A DNA stretch of 64,000 nucleotides, from NCBI RefSeq assembly GCF_022836935.1, contig NZ_CP083239.1:1296001-1360000 (forward strand), in the 5' to 3' direction. The notes under the pieces are model-generated. The model saw nothing but the letters and a program-made list of their open reading frames with translations, ran no database searches and was not told the origin of the DNA. Position 1 is the stretch's first letter; every line of letters begins with the position of its first letter. Origin of the DNA: Ancylobacter polymorphus (GTDB lineage: Bacteria > Pseudomonadota > Alphaproteobacteria > Rhizobiales > Xanthobacteraceae). Below are positions 53,446-62,069 of the stretch, one piece after another. Position numbers and translations under genes: made by a program.

Positions 53446-54623
53446 GCAGCCCCGACAATCATGACCTAGAGGCGGATCTCGGCGCTCCGACCACCGATCA
53501 CGCCGCCGCCATGCGGCTGCGTCCCGAGCCGCCGCGCGTCACGCGTCTCTCACGCAAGGTACTGGCCGGTGCCGGGTTGGTCGTCGGCCTCGGCATTGGT
53601 GGCGCGCTGATCTATGCGCTGCAGGGGCGAGACAAAGGAACCGGCGGCGAGGAACTTTATTCCACCCAGAACCGCTCCACCGCCGATGGCCTTGCCGGCC
53701 TGCCGAGGGATTACACTGGCCCCATCCTGGGTCCGCCTCTTCCCGGCGATCTCGGCCGGCCGATCCTTGATGCACAGAACCGCGGCCAGCCCGTCGTGCC
53801 GCCAACAATGACGGCGCCACAGGTCGATCCCGAGCAGCAGCGCCGTCTCGCCGAGCAGGAAGCAGCGCGGACCAGCCGCGTATTCTTCCAGGCGGCACAG
53901 GCTCGCGCGCCGGTGTCGTCAGTAACGGGTGCTTCAAGCTTCAGCGGCCTTGGCGCCGTCGGGCCGGGCGGTACGCCTTCAGCCCAGGACCGCCAGCTCG
54001 CCTTCCTCAATGCCGCGGTCGATCGGCGCGTGGTCGCATCCGATCGCGTCATGGCGCCAGCATCGCCTTATGTGCTGCAAGCCGGCGCTGTCATCCCCGC
54101 CGCGCTCATCACCGGCATTCGCTCCGACTTGCCGGGCCAGATTACCGCCCAGGTCACCGAGAACGTCTATGACAGCCCGACCGGCCGCATCCTGATCATC
54201 CCGCAGGGCACACGGCTGCTCGGCCAATACGACAATGGTGTCGGCTTCGGTCAGCGCCGGATCCTGCTGGTCTGGAACCGGCTGATCTTCCCCAATGGCC
54301 GCTCCATCGTGCTGGAGCGTCAGCCAGGCACCGATGCGCAGGGCTATGCCGGCCTCGAGGACGGCGTCGACATGCACTGGTGGGACCTCGCCAAGGCGGT
54401 CGGTCTCTCGACGCTGCTCTCCGTCAGCGCCGAGCTCGCCATGGATGATGAGGACGAACTGATCCAGGCGCTGCAGAGCGGCGCGCAGGACACCATCAAC
54501 GATGCCGGCCAGGAGATCATCCGCCGGCAGTTGAACGTCGCGCCGACCCTGACCATCCGCCCGGGATTCCCGGTGCGGGTCATGGTCACGCGCGACCTCG
54601 TGCTCGAACCCTACAGGTACTGA
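53442..54623 (+). CDS. trbI: TrbI (VirB10-type) protein
   Basis: 393 residues: N-terminal cytosolic part, one membrane segment (VLAGAGLVVGLGIGGALIYAL), Pro/Gln-rich linker, and the VirB10/TrbI domain (LITGIRSDLPGQITAQVTENVYDSPTG, IPQGTRLLGQYD). It spans from inner to outer membrane. Last channel gene; DUF2274 follows two bases later. Confidence 0.95.
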   Translation: MSSPDNHDLEADLGAPTTDHAAAMRLRPEPPRVTRLSRKVLAGAGLVVGLGIGGALIYALQGRDKGTGGEELYSTQNRSTADGLAGLPRDYTGPILGPPLPGDLGRPILDAQNRGQPVVPPTMTAPQVDPEQQRRLAEQEAARTSRVFFQAAQARAPVSSVTGASSFSGLGAVGPGGTPSAQDRQLAFLNAAVDRRVVASDRVMAPASPYVLQAGAVIPAALITGIRSDLPGQITAQVTENVYDSPTGRILIIPQGTRLLGQYDNGVGFGQRRILLVWNRLIFPNGRSIVLERQPGTDAQGYAGLEDGVDMHWWDLAKAVGLSTLLSVSAELAMDDEDELIQALQSGAQDTINDAGQEIIRRQLNVAPTLTIRPGFPVRVMVTRDLVLEPYRY

Positions 54624-54625
54624 CC

Positions 54626-54898
54626 ATGGCGAAGCTGAAACTTGGACCTATCGCGAACGACAAGCCGGTAAAGGTGGCGCTGTCGCTGCCCGGCGCGTTG
54701 CACCGCGATCTTGTCGCCTATGCCGAGGTGCTCGCGCGGGAAACCGGTCAGCCTGTCCCGTATCCAGCAAAGCTCATCGTGCCCATGCTGGAGCGCTTCA
54801 TCGCCACGGATCGCGAATTCGCCAAGGCGCGCCGCGCGGCTGGCGGCGCTGCGAGCATCAGCGGGTCGCAGCCCGCTCCTGGGCCATCTTCCGTGTGA
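54626..54898 (+). CDS. DUF2274 protein
   Basis: 90 residues of DUF2274: KLGPIANDKPVKVALSLPGALHRDLVAYAEVLARETGQ with a ribbon-helix-helix-like pattern and the conserved LIVPMLERFIATDREF. The family closes trb operons in this ICE type and may be regulatory. The end overlaps the convergent LysR gene by 41 bases. Confidence 0.85.
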   Translation: MAKLKLGPIANDKPVKVALSLPGALHRDLVAYAEVLARETGQPVPYPAKLIVPMLERFIATDREFAKARRAAGGAASISGSQPAPGPSSV

Positions 54899-55775
54899 GG
54901 CTGAGCAAGGTGCGCACCGCAGGGTTGTCATTCCTGGGGGAATAGATCACCGAAAACGGGATCACCTCGCCGGCGAGCGGCCGGTACACCACTTCCGGTA
55001 GGCTGATCGTCGTCTCCGATTCCAGCACCGGCACAATCCCGCGCCCGGTGGCGACGAGGCCAAGAAGGCTGTAGCGCGCAAGCTGCTGCGTGCTGATGCG
55101 CGGCGAGATGTCGAGCTCCCGGAATTTGCGTTCAAGGAAGCCGCGCACCTCATTGCCGGAGCCTTCGGTGCGGACGAGAAAGGTCTCATCGACGAGATCG
55201 CGCCAAGACAGCACGTCCCTCTGAACCAGAGGATGAAGACGCGGCAGCGCGAACAGAAGAGGTTCGCTCCACGAGGACATCGCATCACAGTCCGGCCAGC
55301 TTTGCCGGCCCAGCACGAATGCGGCGTCGAGATCGAACCGCCGTATCGCGGCCGCGTGACTTTCGGCAGGCGCTTCGACAAAGTCGATGTCAACACCCGC
55401 ATAGCGGCTGTCATAGGTCTGGAACAGGTCGCGCAGAAAGCCGGAGGACAGGTTCGAGAACAGCCCAACCCTCAGGTGCCCTTCTTCCGCCCGGCCGAAC
55501 GCCGCGGCCTCCTCGCCGGCTTCGCGAATCTGATCCAGCGCCTGCCGTGTCCGGCTGAGATACCTTTGCCCCGCCAGAGTGAGGTTCACCCCGCTTGAAT
55601 GCCGGATGAACAGTGAGACGCCGATCTCATCCTCCAGATCCCGGACGCTCCGGCTGATGGACGATTCCTTGACCTCAAGTGCCACCCCGGCCTTGCGGAA
55701 GCTTCCGTGCTCGGCGGCCGCCACGAAATAGCGCAGATGGCGCAACTCGATCGAGGTGGAAAACGGCGCAGCCAT
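54858..55775 (-). CDS. LysR-family transcriptional regulator
   Basis: 305 residues. N-terminal HTH: IELRHLRYFVAAAEHGSFRKAGVALEVKESSISRSVRDLEDEIGVSLFIR; the rest is a periplasmic-binding-like effector domain. Convergent with the trb operon. In these elements a LysR gene after trb is usual and may regulate transfer (TraR position in Tn4371), which I infer from place. ATG 55775 was chosen at MAAPFSTSIELRHL. Confidence 0.9.
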   Translation of the reverse strand: MAAPFSTSIELRHLRYFVAAAEHGSFRKAGVALEVKESSISRSVRDLEDEIGVSLFIRHSSGVNLTLAGQRYLSRTRQALDQIREAGEEAAAFGRAEEGHLRVGLFSNLSSGFLRDLFQTYDSRYAGVDIDFVEAPAESHAAAIRRFDLDAAFVLGRQSWPDCDAMSSWSEPLLFALPRLHPLVQRDVLSWRDLVDETFLVRTEGSGNEVRGFLERKFRELDISPRISTQQLARYSLLGLVATGRGIVPVLESETTISLPEVVYRPLAGEVIPFSVIYSPRNDNPAVRTLLSLTRKMAQERAATR

Positions 55776-56175
55776 TCGGGCTCCGGCGTGTTGAAGAACT
55801 TCTGGATATTGATACCCAAAGTTGCGGCCACGTCGAGGGTTGCAGATGAGTATCGTCACTGCGCAGCTATCCGCACACACGATCATGGCTCAAATTCCCA
55901 TTCCCGAAAGGGATGCGAGCTAGCCTCGCTATAATTCGGAGTGATTTGATCGCGTCGGTGTCGGGCGGGGCGGTCCTGCCGATGAAGATGAGGATCACTG
56001 GCCGGTCGACTGACCGCTCGGACGCAGCCCTTTCGGTGCAGGCGCCCTTAGCGCTCGCGCTATGCTCGTGGTATGCCCTCTCGACGTTTGGAGGATAGGC
56101 ACCTCTATGCCGCATGGCAGCCGCAGGCTGTGCGATTTTGATCCGATAGGATGATGTATACGGGGTGAAATTTAT
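55776..56175. other. 400-base divergent gap between LysR and methyltransferase
   Basis: Promoters for both flanking genes should lie here. AT-richer part at about 56146-56175. No gene or repeat is supported. Confidence 0.5.
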
Positions 56176-58842
56176 GTGGCTGGCAACGCTCTCATGCTGA
56201 CCCCGACTGAGATTTACGACAACGTCGAAGCCTTGGCCGCCCGTCGGCCTGAGGGTGGAGCGTTCGGCCTGGAGCTGATGGAGGCCGTGGGCGCCCCGCG
56301 CGCAACGATCACTCGCCTTCGCGAGGAGGCGGCTACCGGCGCGTTTACGTGGACACGTATGTTGCGCTTCGAGGTCGTGCCGAAAGGCGAGACCGGCGTC
56401 GCCCTGGATCGGATGCGGGCTGAGACGGAGGGTCGCCCGAAAGCCAAGCGCTCGCGCATCCTCGTGGCGTATGATGGCGAGGCCATAGCCGCGCGGGATA
56501 CCAAAATCGGCGATGAGCAGCGGATCGGGATCGACGCGCTTGCCTATGAGGCGGACATCTTCTTTCCGCTCGGCGGGCATGAGCGCCACGTCCCCGATCC
56601 CGAGCGCCTCGCGGATGTTCGCGCCACCAAGCATCTGTCGCGCCTATTCGACGCCGTTCGCGACGCGAATCCCGGCTGGAACACCCTGGCCGATCGTCAC
56701 GCCCTCAACGTGTTCATGGCGCGGCTTCTCTTCTGCCTGTTCTCGGACGATGTCGGCATCTTCGAGAAGGATGCCTTCGAGACCGCGCTTCAGCAGTCGA
56801 CCCGGACGGACGGCGCCGACCTCAAGGCCTTCCTCGAAGGCGCCTTCGCGCATATGGACCATGACCCGCGTCAGGGCGCGGGGCCGGCAAGGGGCTGGTC
56901 GAAACTCCCCTATGTGAACGGTAGCCTGTTCTCGGAGAGGAGCCCCGTCCCCGAATTGGACGGTCGCTGCCGCCGCCACCTGCTCGACTGCGCTCGCCTG
57001 GACTGGCGCGACATCAACCCTGATATCTTTGGCTCTATGCTCCAGGGCGTGGTCGACACGACGCTGCGTGGCGAATTGGGGATGCACTACACATCCCCCA
57101 CCAACATCATGAAGGTGCTGCGCCCCATTCTGCTCGATGATCTCAGGTCCGAGTTGGATCGCGCGGGCACAAGCAAGGACAAGCTGCGTGCATTCCTGAA
57201 GAGGCTGCGCAACATACGGATGTTCGATCCAGCCTGCGGGTCGGGCAACTTCCTGATCATCGCCTATAAGGCGCTGCGCGAAATGGAGATTGAGACCTTC
57301 AAGCGGCTGGGAGAAATGCCTCTCGATGTGGTCTCGCTTAACAATTTCTACGGTCTGGAGATCGATGACTTCGCGTGCCAGACAGCCAGGCTGGGTCTGT
57401 GGATCGCCCAGCACCAGATGGATGAGCTGTTCTGGAAGGAACTCGGCATCCGGCGGCCGTTCCTGCCCCTGAGCGAGGCCGGATGCATCACCCGCGCCAA
57501 CGCTGCAACGGCGAACTGGCTGGAGGCCTGCCCGTCGAAAGCGGGAAGCGAGACCGTTGTCGTGGGCAACCCCCCGTTCAAGGGCTCCAAGCATCAATCG
57601 AAGGCGCAGCGCGAGGACATGAAGGCGGTCTTTTCGCGTCGCGTCCCGAATTCTGGGGAACTCGATTACGTCGCGATCTGGTTTCTCAAAGGCGCCGACT
57701 ACGCCAAGGCCGCGAACGCGCCCTTCGCTTTCGTCTCCACCAACTCGATCGTGCAGGGAGCCTCTGTCTCCACTCTCTGGCCGCATCTTCTCGATGGCCT
57801 CGAAATCCGCTTCGCTCATCGCTCGTTCAAATGGTCGAATCTTGCCACAAAGAATGCGGGCGTCATCTGCGTCATCGTCGGTCTCGGCGCTCCCACGCAG
57901 GCCAGCAAAAGCCTCTATGACGGCGAGACGGTTCGTCAGGTCCCCCTGATTGGTCCCTATCTTGCGCCGAACGTGGCGACCATCGTTTCCAAGAGGTCCA
58001 AGCCCATCGCGACGGACTTTGCTCCGATGATATTCGGGAACATGCCCAACAATGGCGAGGCGCTTCTTCTCGACCGCAATGAGCGGGATCATCTTATAGG
58101 CAACTACCCGGAGGCCTCCCGTTTCATCCGACGGCTTTATGGCAGTCAGGAATTGATGAAGGGCATCGAACGTTGGTGCCTCTGGGTAAAACCCAGCGAT
58201 ATTGCAACGGCACGTGCAATAGCTCCGTTGGAAGAGCGTTTCAAAAAAGTGCGTGACAAGCGGCTTGAGAGCTCAGATGCAGCAGCGCAAAAAATGGCTG
58301 AGACACCTTGGTCGTTCCGCGAACAAAATGAAGCAGAATCGCATACCATAATGATTCCGGGCGCCGCCAGTGAAGATCGCATCTGGCTTCCCGTTGATTT
58401 GAAACTAGCGCCTGACATTACTTCAAATCTTGCGTTTGCGATAATTGACGGAAAAATTTGGCACGCTTCTATTATTTCCAGTCGAATGCATCGACTCTGG
58501 CTAGAAACAGTTGGCGGTCGATTGAAGGAAGATCCTCGTTATTCTAACACTCTGGTCTGGAATACATTTCCACTTCCGCCACTGACAGACCATCGCAAGG
58601 CCGAGCTCGAAGAACACTGGTGGGAGATCGACCGGGCGCGTAAAGAGGCCGGTTTTGGTCGGACGCTCGGCGACCTCTACGCCCCGAAGACCATGCCGCC
58701 TGATTTGCGTCGGGCGCATGAGGAGCTCGACGAGACGGTGGAGAAGATATTCGGTGCCCGCCGCTATCGCTCCGATGCCGACCGGATCGAGCATATGCTC
58801 CAGCTCTATGAAGCGGCGATCCAGGAAAGAGGCGGGCGATGA
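56176..58842 (+). CDS. MmeI-like N6-adenine DNA methyltransferase
   Basis: 888 residues from GTG 56176 (GGGGTGA upstream; ATG 56194 is an alternative). MmeI-like helical spacer FMARLLFCLFSDDVGIF, motif I FDPACGSGNF (350-359), catalytic NPPF (465-468), TRD region and a C-terminal domain. Unlike MmeI no D-ExK nuclease motif is evident in the N-terminus, so cleavage is probably by the GIY-YIG protein. Codons 650-810 are AT-rich. Overlaps the helicase gene by four bases. Confidence 0.85.
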   Translation: MAGNALMLTPTEIYDNVEALAARRPEGGAFGLELMEAVGAPRATITRLREEAATGAFTWTRMLRFEVVPKGETGVALDRMRAETEGRPKAKRSRILVAYDGEAIAARDTKIGDEQRIGIDALAYEADIFFPLGGHERHVPDPERLADVRATKHLSRLFDAVRDANPGWNTLADRHALNVFMARLLFCLFSDDVGIFEKDAFETALQQSTRTDGADLKAFLEGAFAHMDHDPRQGAGPARGWSKLPYVNGSLFSERSPVPELDGRCRRHLLDCARLDWRDINPDIFGSMLQGVVDTTLRGELGMHYTSPTNIMKVLRPILLDDLRSELDRAGTSKDKLRAFLKRLRNIRMFDPACGSGNFLIIAYKALREMEIETFKRLGEMPLDVVSLNNFYGLEIDDFACQTARLGLWIAQHQMDELFWKELGIRRPFLPLSEAGCITRANAATANWLEACPSKAGSETVVVGNPPFKGSKHQSKAQREDMKAVFSRRVPNSGELDYVAIWFLKGADYAKAANAPFAFVSTNSIVQGASVSTLWPHLLDGLEIRFAHRSFKWSNLATKNAGVICVIVGLGAPTQASKSLYDGETVRQVPLIGPYLAPNVATIVSKRSKPIATDFAPMIFGNMPNNGEALLLDRNERDHLIGNYPEASRFIRRLYGSQELMKGIERWCLWVKPSDIATARAIAPLEERFKKVRDKRLESSDAAAQKMAETPWSFREQNEAESHTIMIPGAASEDRIWLPVDLKLAPDITSNLAFAIIDGKIWHASIISSRMHRLWLETVGGRLKEDPRYSNTLVWNTFPLPPLTDHRKAELEEHWWEIDRARKEAGFGRTLGDLYAPKTMPPDLRRAHEELDETVEKIFGARRYRSDADRIEHMLQLYEAAIQERGGR

Positions 58843-60947
58843 CCGGTATCGCTGACACGACACTCCATTATGCCGCGAACGGCTCGTCCAAGCAGACCGA
58901 CAGCCTCGGCATGCGGGCCATGCAGCGGCGCGTCTGGGACGTGCGCGACGCGCATTACATCCTCGTCAAATCGCCGCCCGCCTCCGGCAAGTCCCGTGCC
59001 GCCATGTTCGTCGGTCTCGACAAGCTGAAGAATCAGGGCCTGCGCAAGGTGATCGTCGCTGTGCCCGAGCGCTCCATCGGCGCCTCGTTCCGGGACACGA
59101 AGCTGACCGAGGGAGGCTTTTTTGCCGACTGGAAGCTCGATCGGGACTTTTGCGGCGTCGGCTCCGAAACCGGCTCAAAGGTCCGAGAGCTGGTGACCTT
59201 CCTCGGCTCCGAGACGGAGACGACGGCGCTCTGCACCCACGCCACTCTGCGCTTCGCCTTCGCATCCGCCGGACTGGAGGCGTTCGACAACTGCCTGGTC
59301 TGCGTCGACGAGTTGCACCACGCCTCCAATGATGAGAACAACCGGCTGGGCAATTTCCTGCGCGGCCTCATGGATCGTGGCAGCGCGCATATCCTCGCCA
59401 TGACGGGTTCCTATTTCCGCGGCGACGGTGCAGCGATCCTGCACCCCGAGGACGAAGCCCGCTTTGAGCGGGTGATCTACACCTACTATGAGCAGCTCAA
59501 CGGCTACGAGCACCTCAAGGAGCTGCATATCGGCTTCCGCTTCTATCGGGGCCGATATCTCGACGCGATGGGCGAGGCACTCGACCCGCAGCTCAAGACG
59601 ATCGTTCACATTCCGCATGTCGGCTCATCGGAGGCTGCCGTCGACAAGATGTTCGCTGTGGACGCGATCATCTCCGCCCTCGGGGAGCCGCTAGGCCAGG
59701 ATTCGACCACTGGCTTCGAGCGCGTGCGGGCCGGCCGCCGTATCCTGAAGGTGGCCAATCTCGTCGATGACGGCCCCGGCCGCGACAAGGTCATGTCCTC
59801 GCTGCGCAATGTGCGAAAGCGGGAGGACGTCGACGTCATCATTGCGCTCGGCATGGCGAAGGAGGGGTTCGACTGGATCTGGTGCGAGCACGTCCTAACG
59901 GTCGGCTACAGGGGCTCGCTCACCGAAATCGTGCAGATCATCGGACGCGCGACGCGCGACGCGCCCGGCAAGACCTCCGCCCGCTTCACCAACCTTGTGT
60001 CGGCGCCCTTTGCCAATGATGAAACGGTTGCTCGCGCAGTCAACGACATGCTGAAGGCCATCTCAGTGTCGCTCCTGATGGAGCAGGTGATGGCGCCGGT
60101 GTTCCGCTTCCGTACCTTCAAGGGCGCAGACGAATTCGACGGCACCCCTGGCAGAACGGGGCGGCCAGAGCCCGTCACCAACATGGGTGAGATCGAGGTC
60201 ATTGGCACGCCGCCCGTGGACCGTGATGCGGCCCGGGTCATCGAAACCGATTTCCCCGATCTTTTCGCGGATGTGCAGGCCGATCCCCGCACCCTGACCG
60301 TGATGATCAATCCGGACGATCACCATGCCGATGTGATCTACGACATGGTCGTCACCGATGTAATCCGAACCCGTTACCCGGGCTTTTCCGAGGAACAAGT
60401 CGGCGATGCGGCGACCCTCTTCGGCATCCGCTCAGGTCTTGCCCGCGCTGTAAACGACGAACCGGAGGCGATCCAGACCGTGCCGGCTGGCGCGGCCTAT
60501 ACGCCCGATGTCGCCCAGGATCAGGCGGCCGCAACAGACGCCATGGCGATTGCGACTTCTGCGGGCGACCGTTTCGTTCGCGACACACGTCGCTTCATCG
60601 ATGTGCGCGAACTGCAGGTGGACCTGCTCGGCAGCCGCCGCGAGTTCGACGACGCCTACGAGCTCTTGTCCAAGGAGCTCAATGAAGAGGTGCTGGCGCG
60701 CCTTCATGGCGAAGTCCGTGCGCTGAAGGTCTCAATGACGCAGGAGGAGGCCGAAAAACTGCTCCCGCGCATCCGCGAGTTCATCGGCCGCGAGAACCGA
60801 GAGCCCAACCTCAACTCTCCCAATGGACGCGAAGTGCGCCTGGCCGACGCCCTCGCCTTTCTGCGGCGCTTGGCACGCCGGCGTCGGGAAGACATGGGAG
60901 GAGCGGACGGCACCGCAGGACCGGCTGGAGCCGACGCAAATGTCTGA
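58839..60947 (+). CDS. SF2 DEAD/DEAH-type helicase
   Basis: 702 residues. Walker A SPPASGKS (45-52), DEXH-type VDELH (156-160), and motif VI QIIGRATRD near residue 366-374, with a C-terminal extension of about 300 residues. As partner of methyltransferase and nuclease it may translocate on or remodel DNA, as in Type I/III restriction. It overlaps the methyltransferase by four bases and the nuclease start by eight, so the three are one operon. Confidence 0.85.
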   Translation: MTGIADTTLHYAANGSSKQTDSLGMRAMQRRVWDVRDAHYILVKSPPASGKSRAAMFVGLDKLKNQGLRKVIVAVPERSIGASFRDTKLTEGGFFADWKLDRDFCGVGSETGSKVRELVTFLGSETETTALCTHATLRFAFASAGLEAFDNCLVCVDELHHASNDENNRLGNFLRGLMDRGSAHILAMTGSYFRGDGAAILHPEDEARFERVIYTYYEQLNGYEHLKELHIGFRFYRGRYLDAMGEALDPQLKTIVHIPHVGSSEAAVDKMFAVDAIISALGEPLGQDSTTGFERVRAGRRILKVANLVDDGPGRDKVMSSLRNVRKREDVDVIIALGMAKEGFDWIWCEHVLTVGYRGSLTEIVQIIGRATRDAPGKTSARFTNLVSAPFANDETVARAVNDMLKAISVSLLMEQVMAPVFRFRTFKGADEFDGTPGRTGRPEPVTNMGEIEVIGTPPVDRDAARVIETDFPDLFADVQADPRTLTVMINPDDHHADVIYDMVVTDVIRTRYPGFSEEQVGDAATLFGIRSGLARAVNDEPEAIQTVPAGAAYTPDVAQDQAAATDAMAIATSAGDRFVRDTRRFIDVRELQVDLLGSRREFDDAYELLSKELNEEVLARLHGEVRALKVSMTQEEAEKLLPRIREFIGRENREPNLNSPNGREVRLADALAFLRRLARRRREDMGGADGTAGPAGADANV

Positions 60948-61992
60948 CGAAGAGATTGATTATCTCAAGGATCCGCTTCTTCAGTCGCCAGAAGATAAGC
61001 CCAAAGCCGCAAGGACGCCGTTGCTCGAAAGGGCGGCGGAAGTCTTCAGTAAAATCAACGTCTTCGTAGCAGAGACCGGCACCGAGCCGGTTTCGGCGAA
61101 AGGAAAAGACGTGCGTGAACGCCTGCTGGCCAACGAGCTTGCCGGCCTCCGGGCGTCTCGCGCCAGCCTGACAGGACTGGAGCATGCGGACATTCATGGC
61201 CTTGTCTTCGGCCGCTCTGAGCGAAGCGACCCTTTGGACGATCCCCTGCTTAACGATGTAGGCGATATTTTCCAGGTTCGCGATGCGTTGAAGTCCAAGG
61301 CTCAGCCGGACTATGTCGCCGATCGGCGGCCATGCCTGGATTTCGACCGGTTTCGCGTCGCTTTTGAGTCGGTGCGCCTTGCTGTCGAGGAGGGAAGCCG
61401 GAAGCCGCAACCTTTCCATCAGGAGCGCGTCGAGCTCGGGGAGTTCTTTGTTCTCAAAGGGCAACTCGTCCATGTCGCCGATGTGCGCGACGAACATCGG
61501 CGCAACGGCAAACCGGACGCACGCCTTCGCGTGATTTTCGATAACGAGACCGAATCCAACCTGTTGATGTCCTCGCTGGTGCGGCGTCTCTATGAGGATA
61601 AGGACGCCCGCCGGATCGGATTTTCAGGGGCAGGACCGCTGTTCGAAGGAGCCCATACCGGCTTCGTTTATGTACTTCGCTCTCGCTCAAACCGTCCGGA
61701 GGTCCGGGGCCTCCTGAAGGTAGGAACGACGGCCGGAACCGTCGAGGACCGGGTGGCCCGGGCAGAGACGCAGGCGGCATTTCTGTTCGCGCCGGTTGAA
61801 ATCATTGAGACCTACGAGCTCGTTGGATACTCGGCCAAGGAGGCTGAGCGCATGATCCATGCGGCGCTTAGGCCGTTCCACGTCGCGCTAAAGGTCACAG
61901 GGCCAGATGGCCGCTCGTTCAACGCCACCGAGTGGTTTCGAACCGACATCGAGACCGTGTTTCAGATGTTTTCACTCATGTTCGTGAGATGA
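60940..61992 (+). CDS. GIY-YIG nuclease (T5orf172/MUG113 type)
   Basis: 350 residues from ATG 60940. An N-terminal region of unknown fold with a small domain at 165-220 is followed by a GIY-YIG domain (241-337): GFVYVL, KVGTT at 260-264, Arg271, a Glu near 301-303 and ATEWF. This fits the T5orf172/MUG113 group of GIY-YIG nucleases. The probable effector of the three-gene module. The start overlaps the helicase stop by eight bases. Confidence 0.8.
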   Translation: MSDEEIDYLKDPLLQSPEDKPKAARTPLLERAAEVFSKINVFVAETGTEPVSAKGKDVRERLLANELAGLRASRASLTGLEHADIHGLVFGRSERSDPLDDPLLNDVGDIFQVRDALKSKAQPDYVADRRPCLDFDRFRVAFESVRLAVEEGSRKPQPFHQERVELGEFFVLKGQLVHVADVRDEHRRNGKPDARLRVIFDNETESNLLMSSLVRRLYEDKDARRIGFSGAGPLFEGAHTGFVYVLRSRSNRPEVRGLLKVGTTAGTVEDRVARAETQAAFLFAPVEIIETYELVGYSAKEAERMIHAALRPFHVALKVTGPDGRSFNATEWFRTDIETVFQMFSLMFVR

Positions 61993-62069
61993 AAATATTT
62001 AGCGCGGGATTAAAATATGATTATTATGCAAGATAATGAAAAGCTGTAAGGCACCATGGAGTGCCGTGA

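Noticed and set aside
39831..61992. BREX or DISARM systems
   Set aside because: No PglZ, BrxL, DrmA/DrmB or similar marker genes accompany the methyltransferases.
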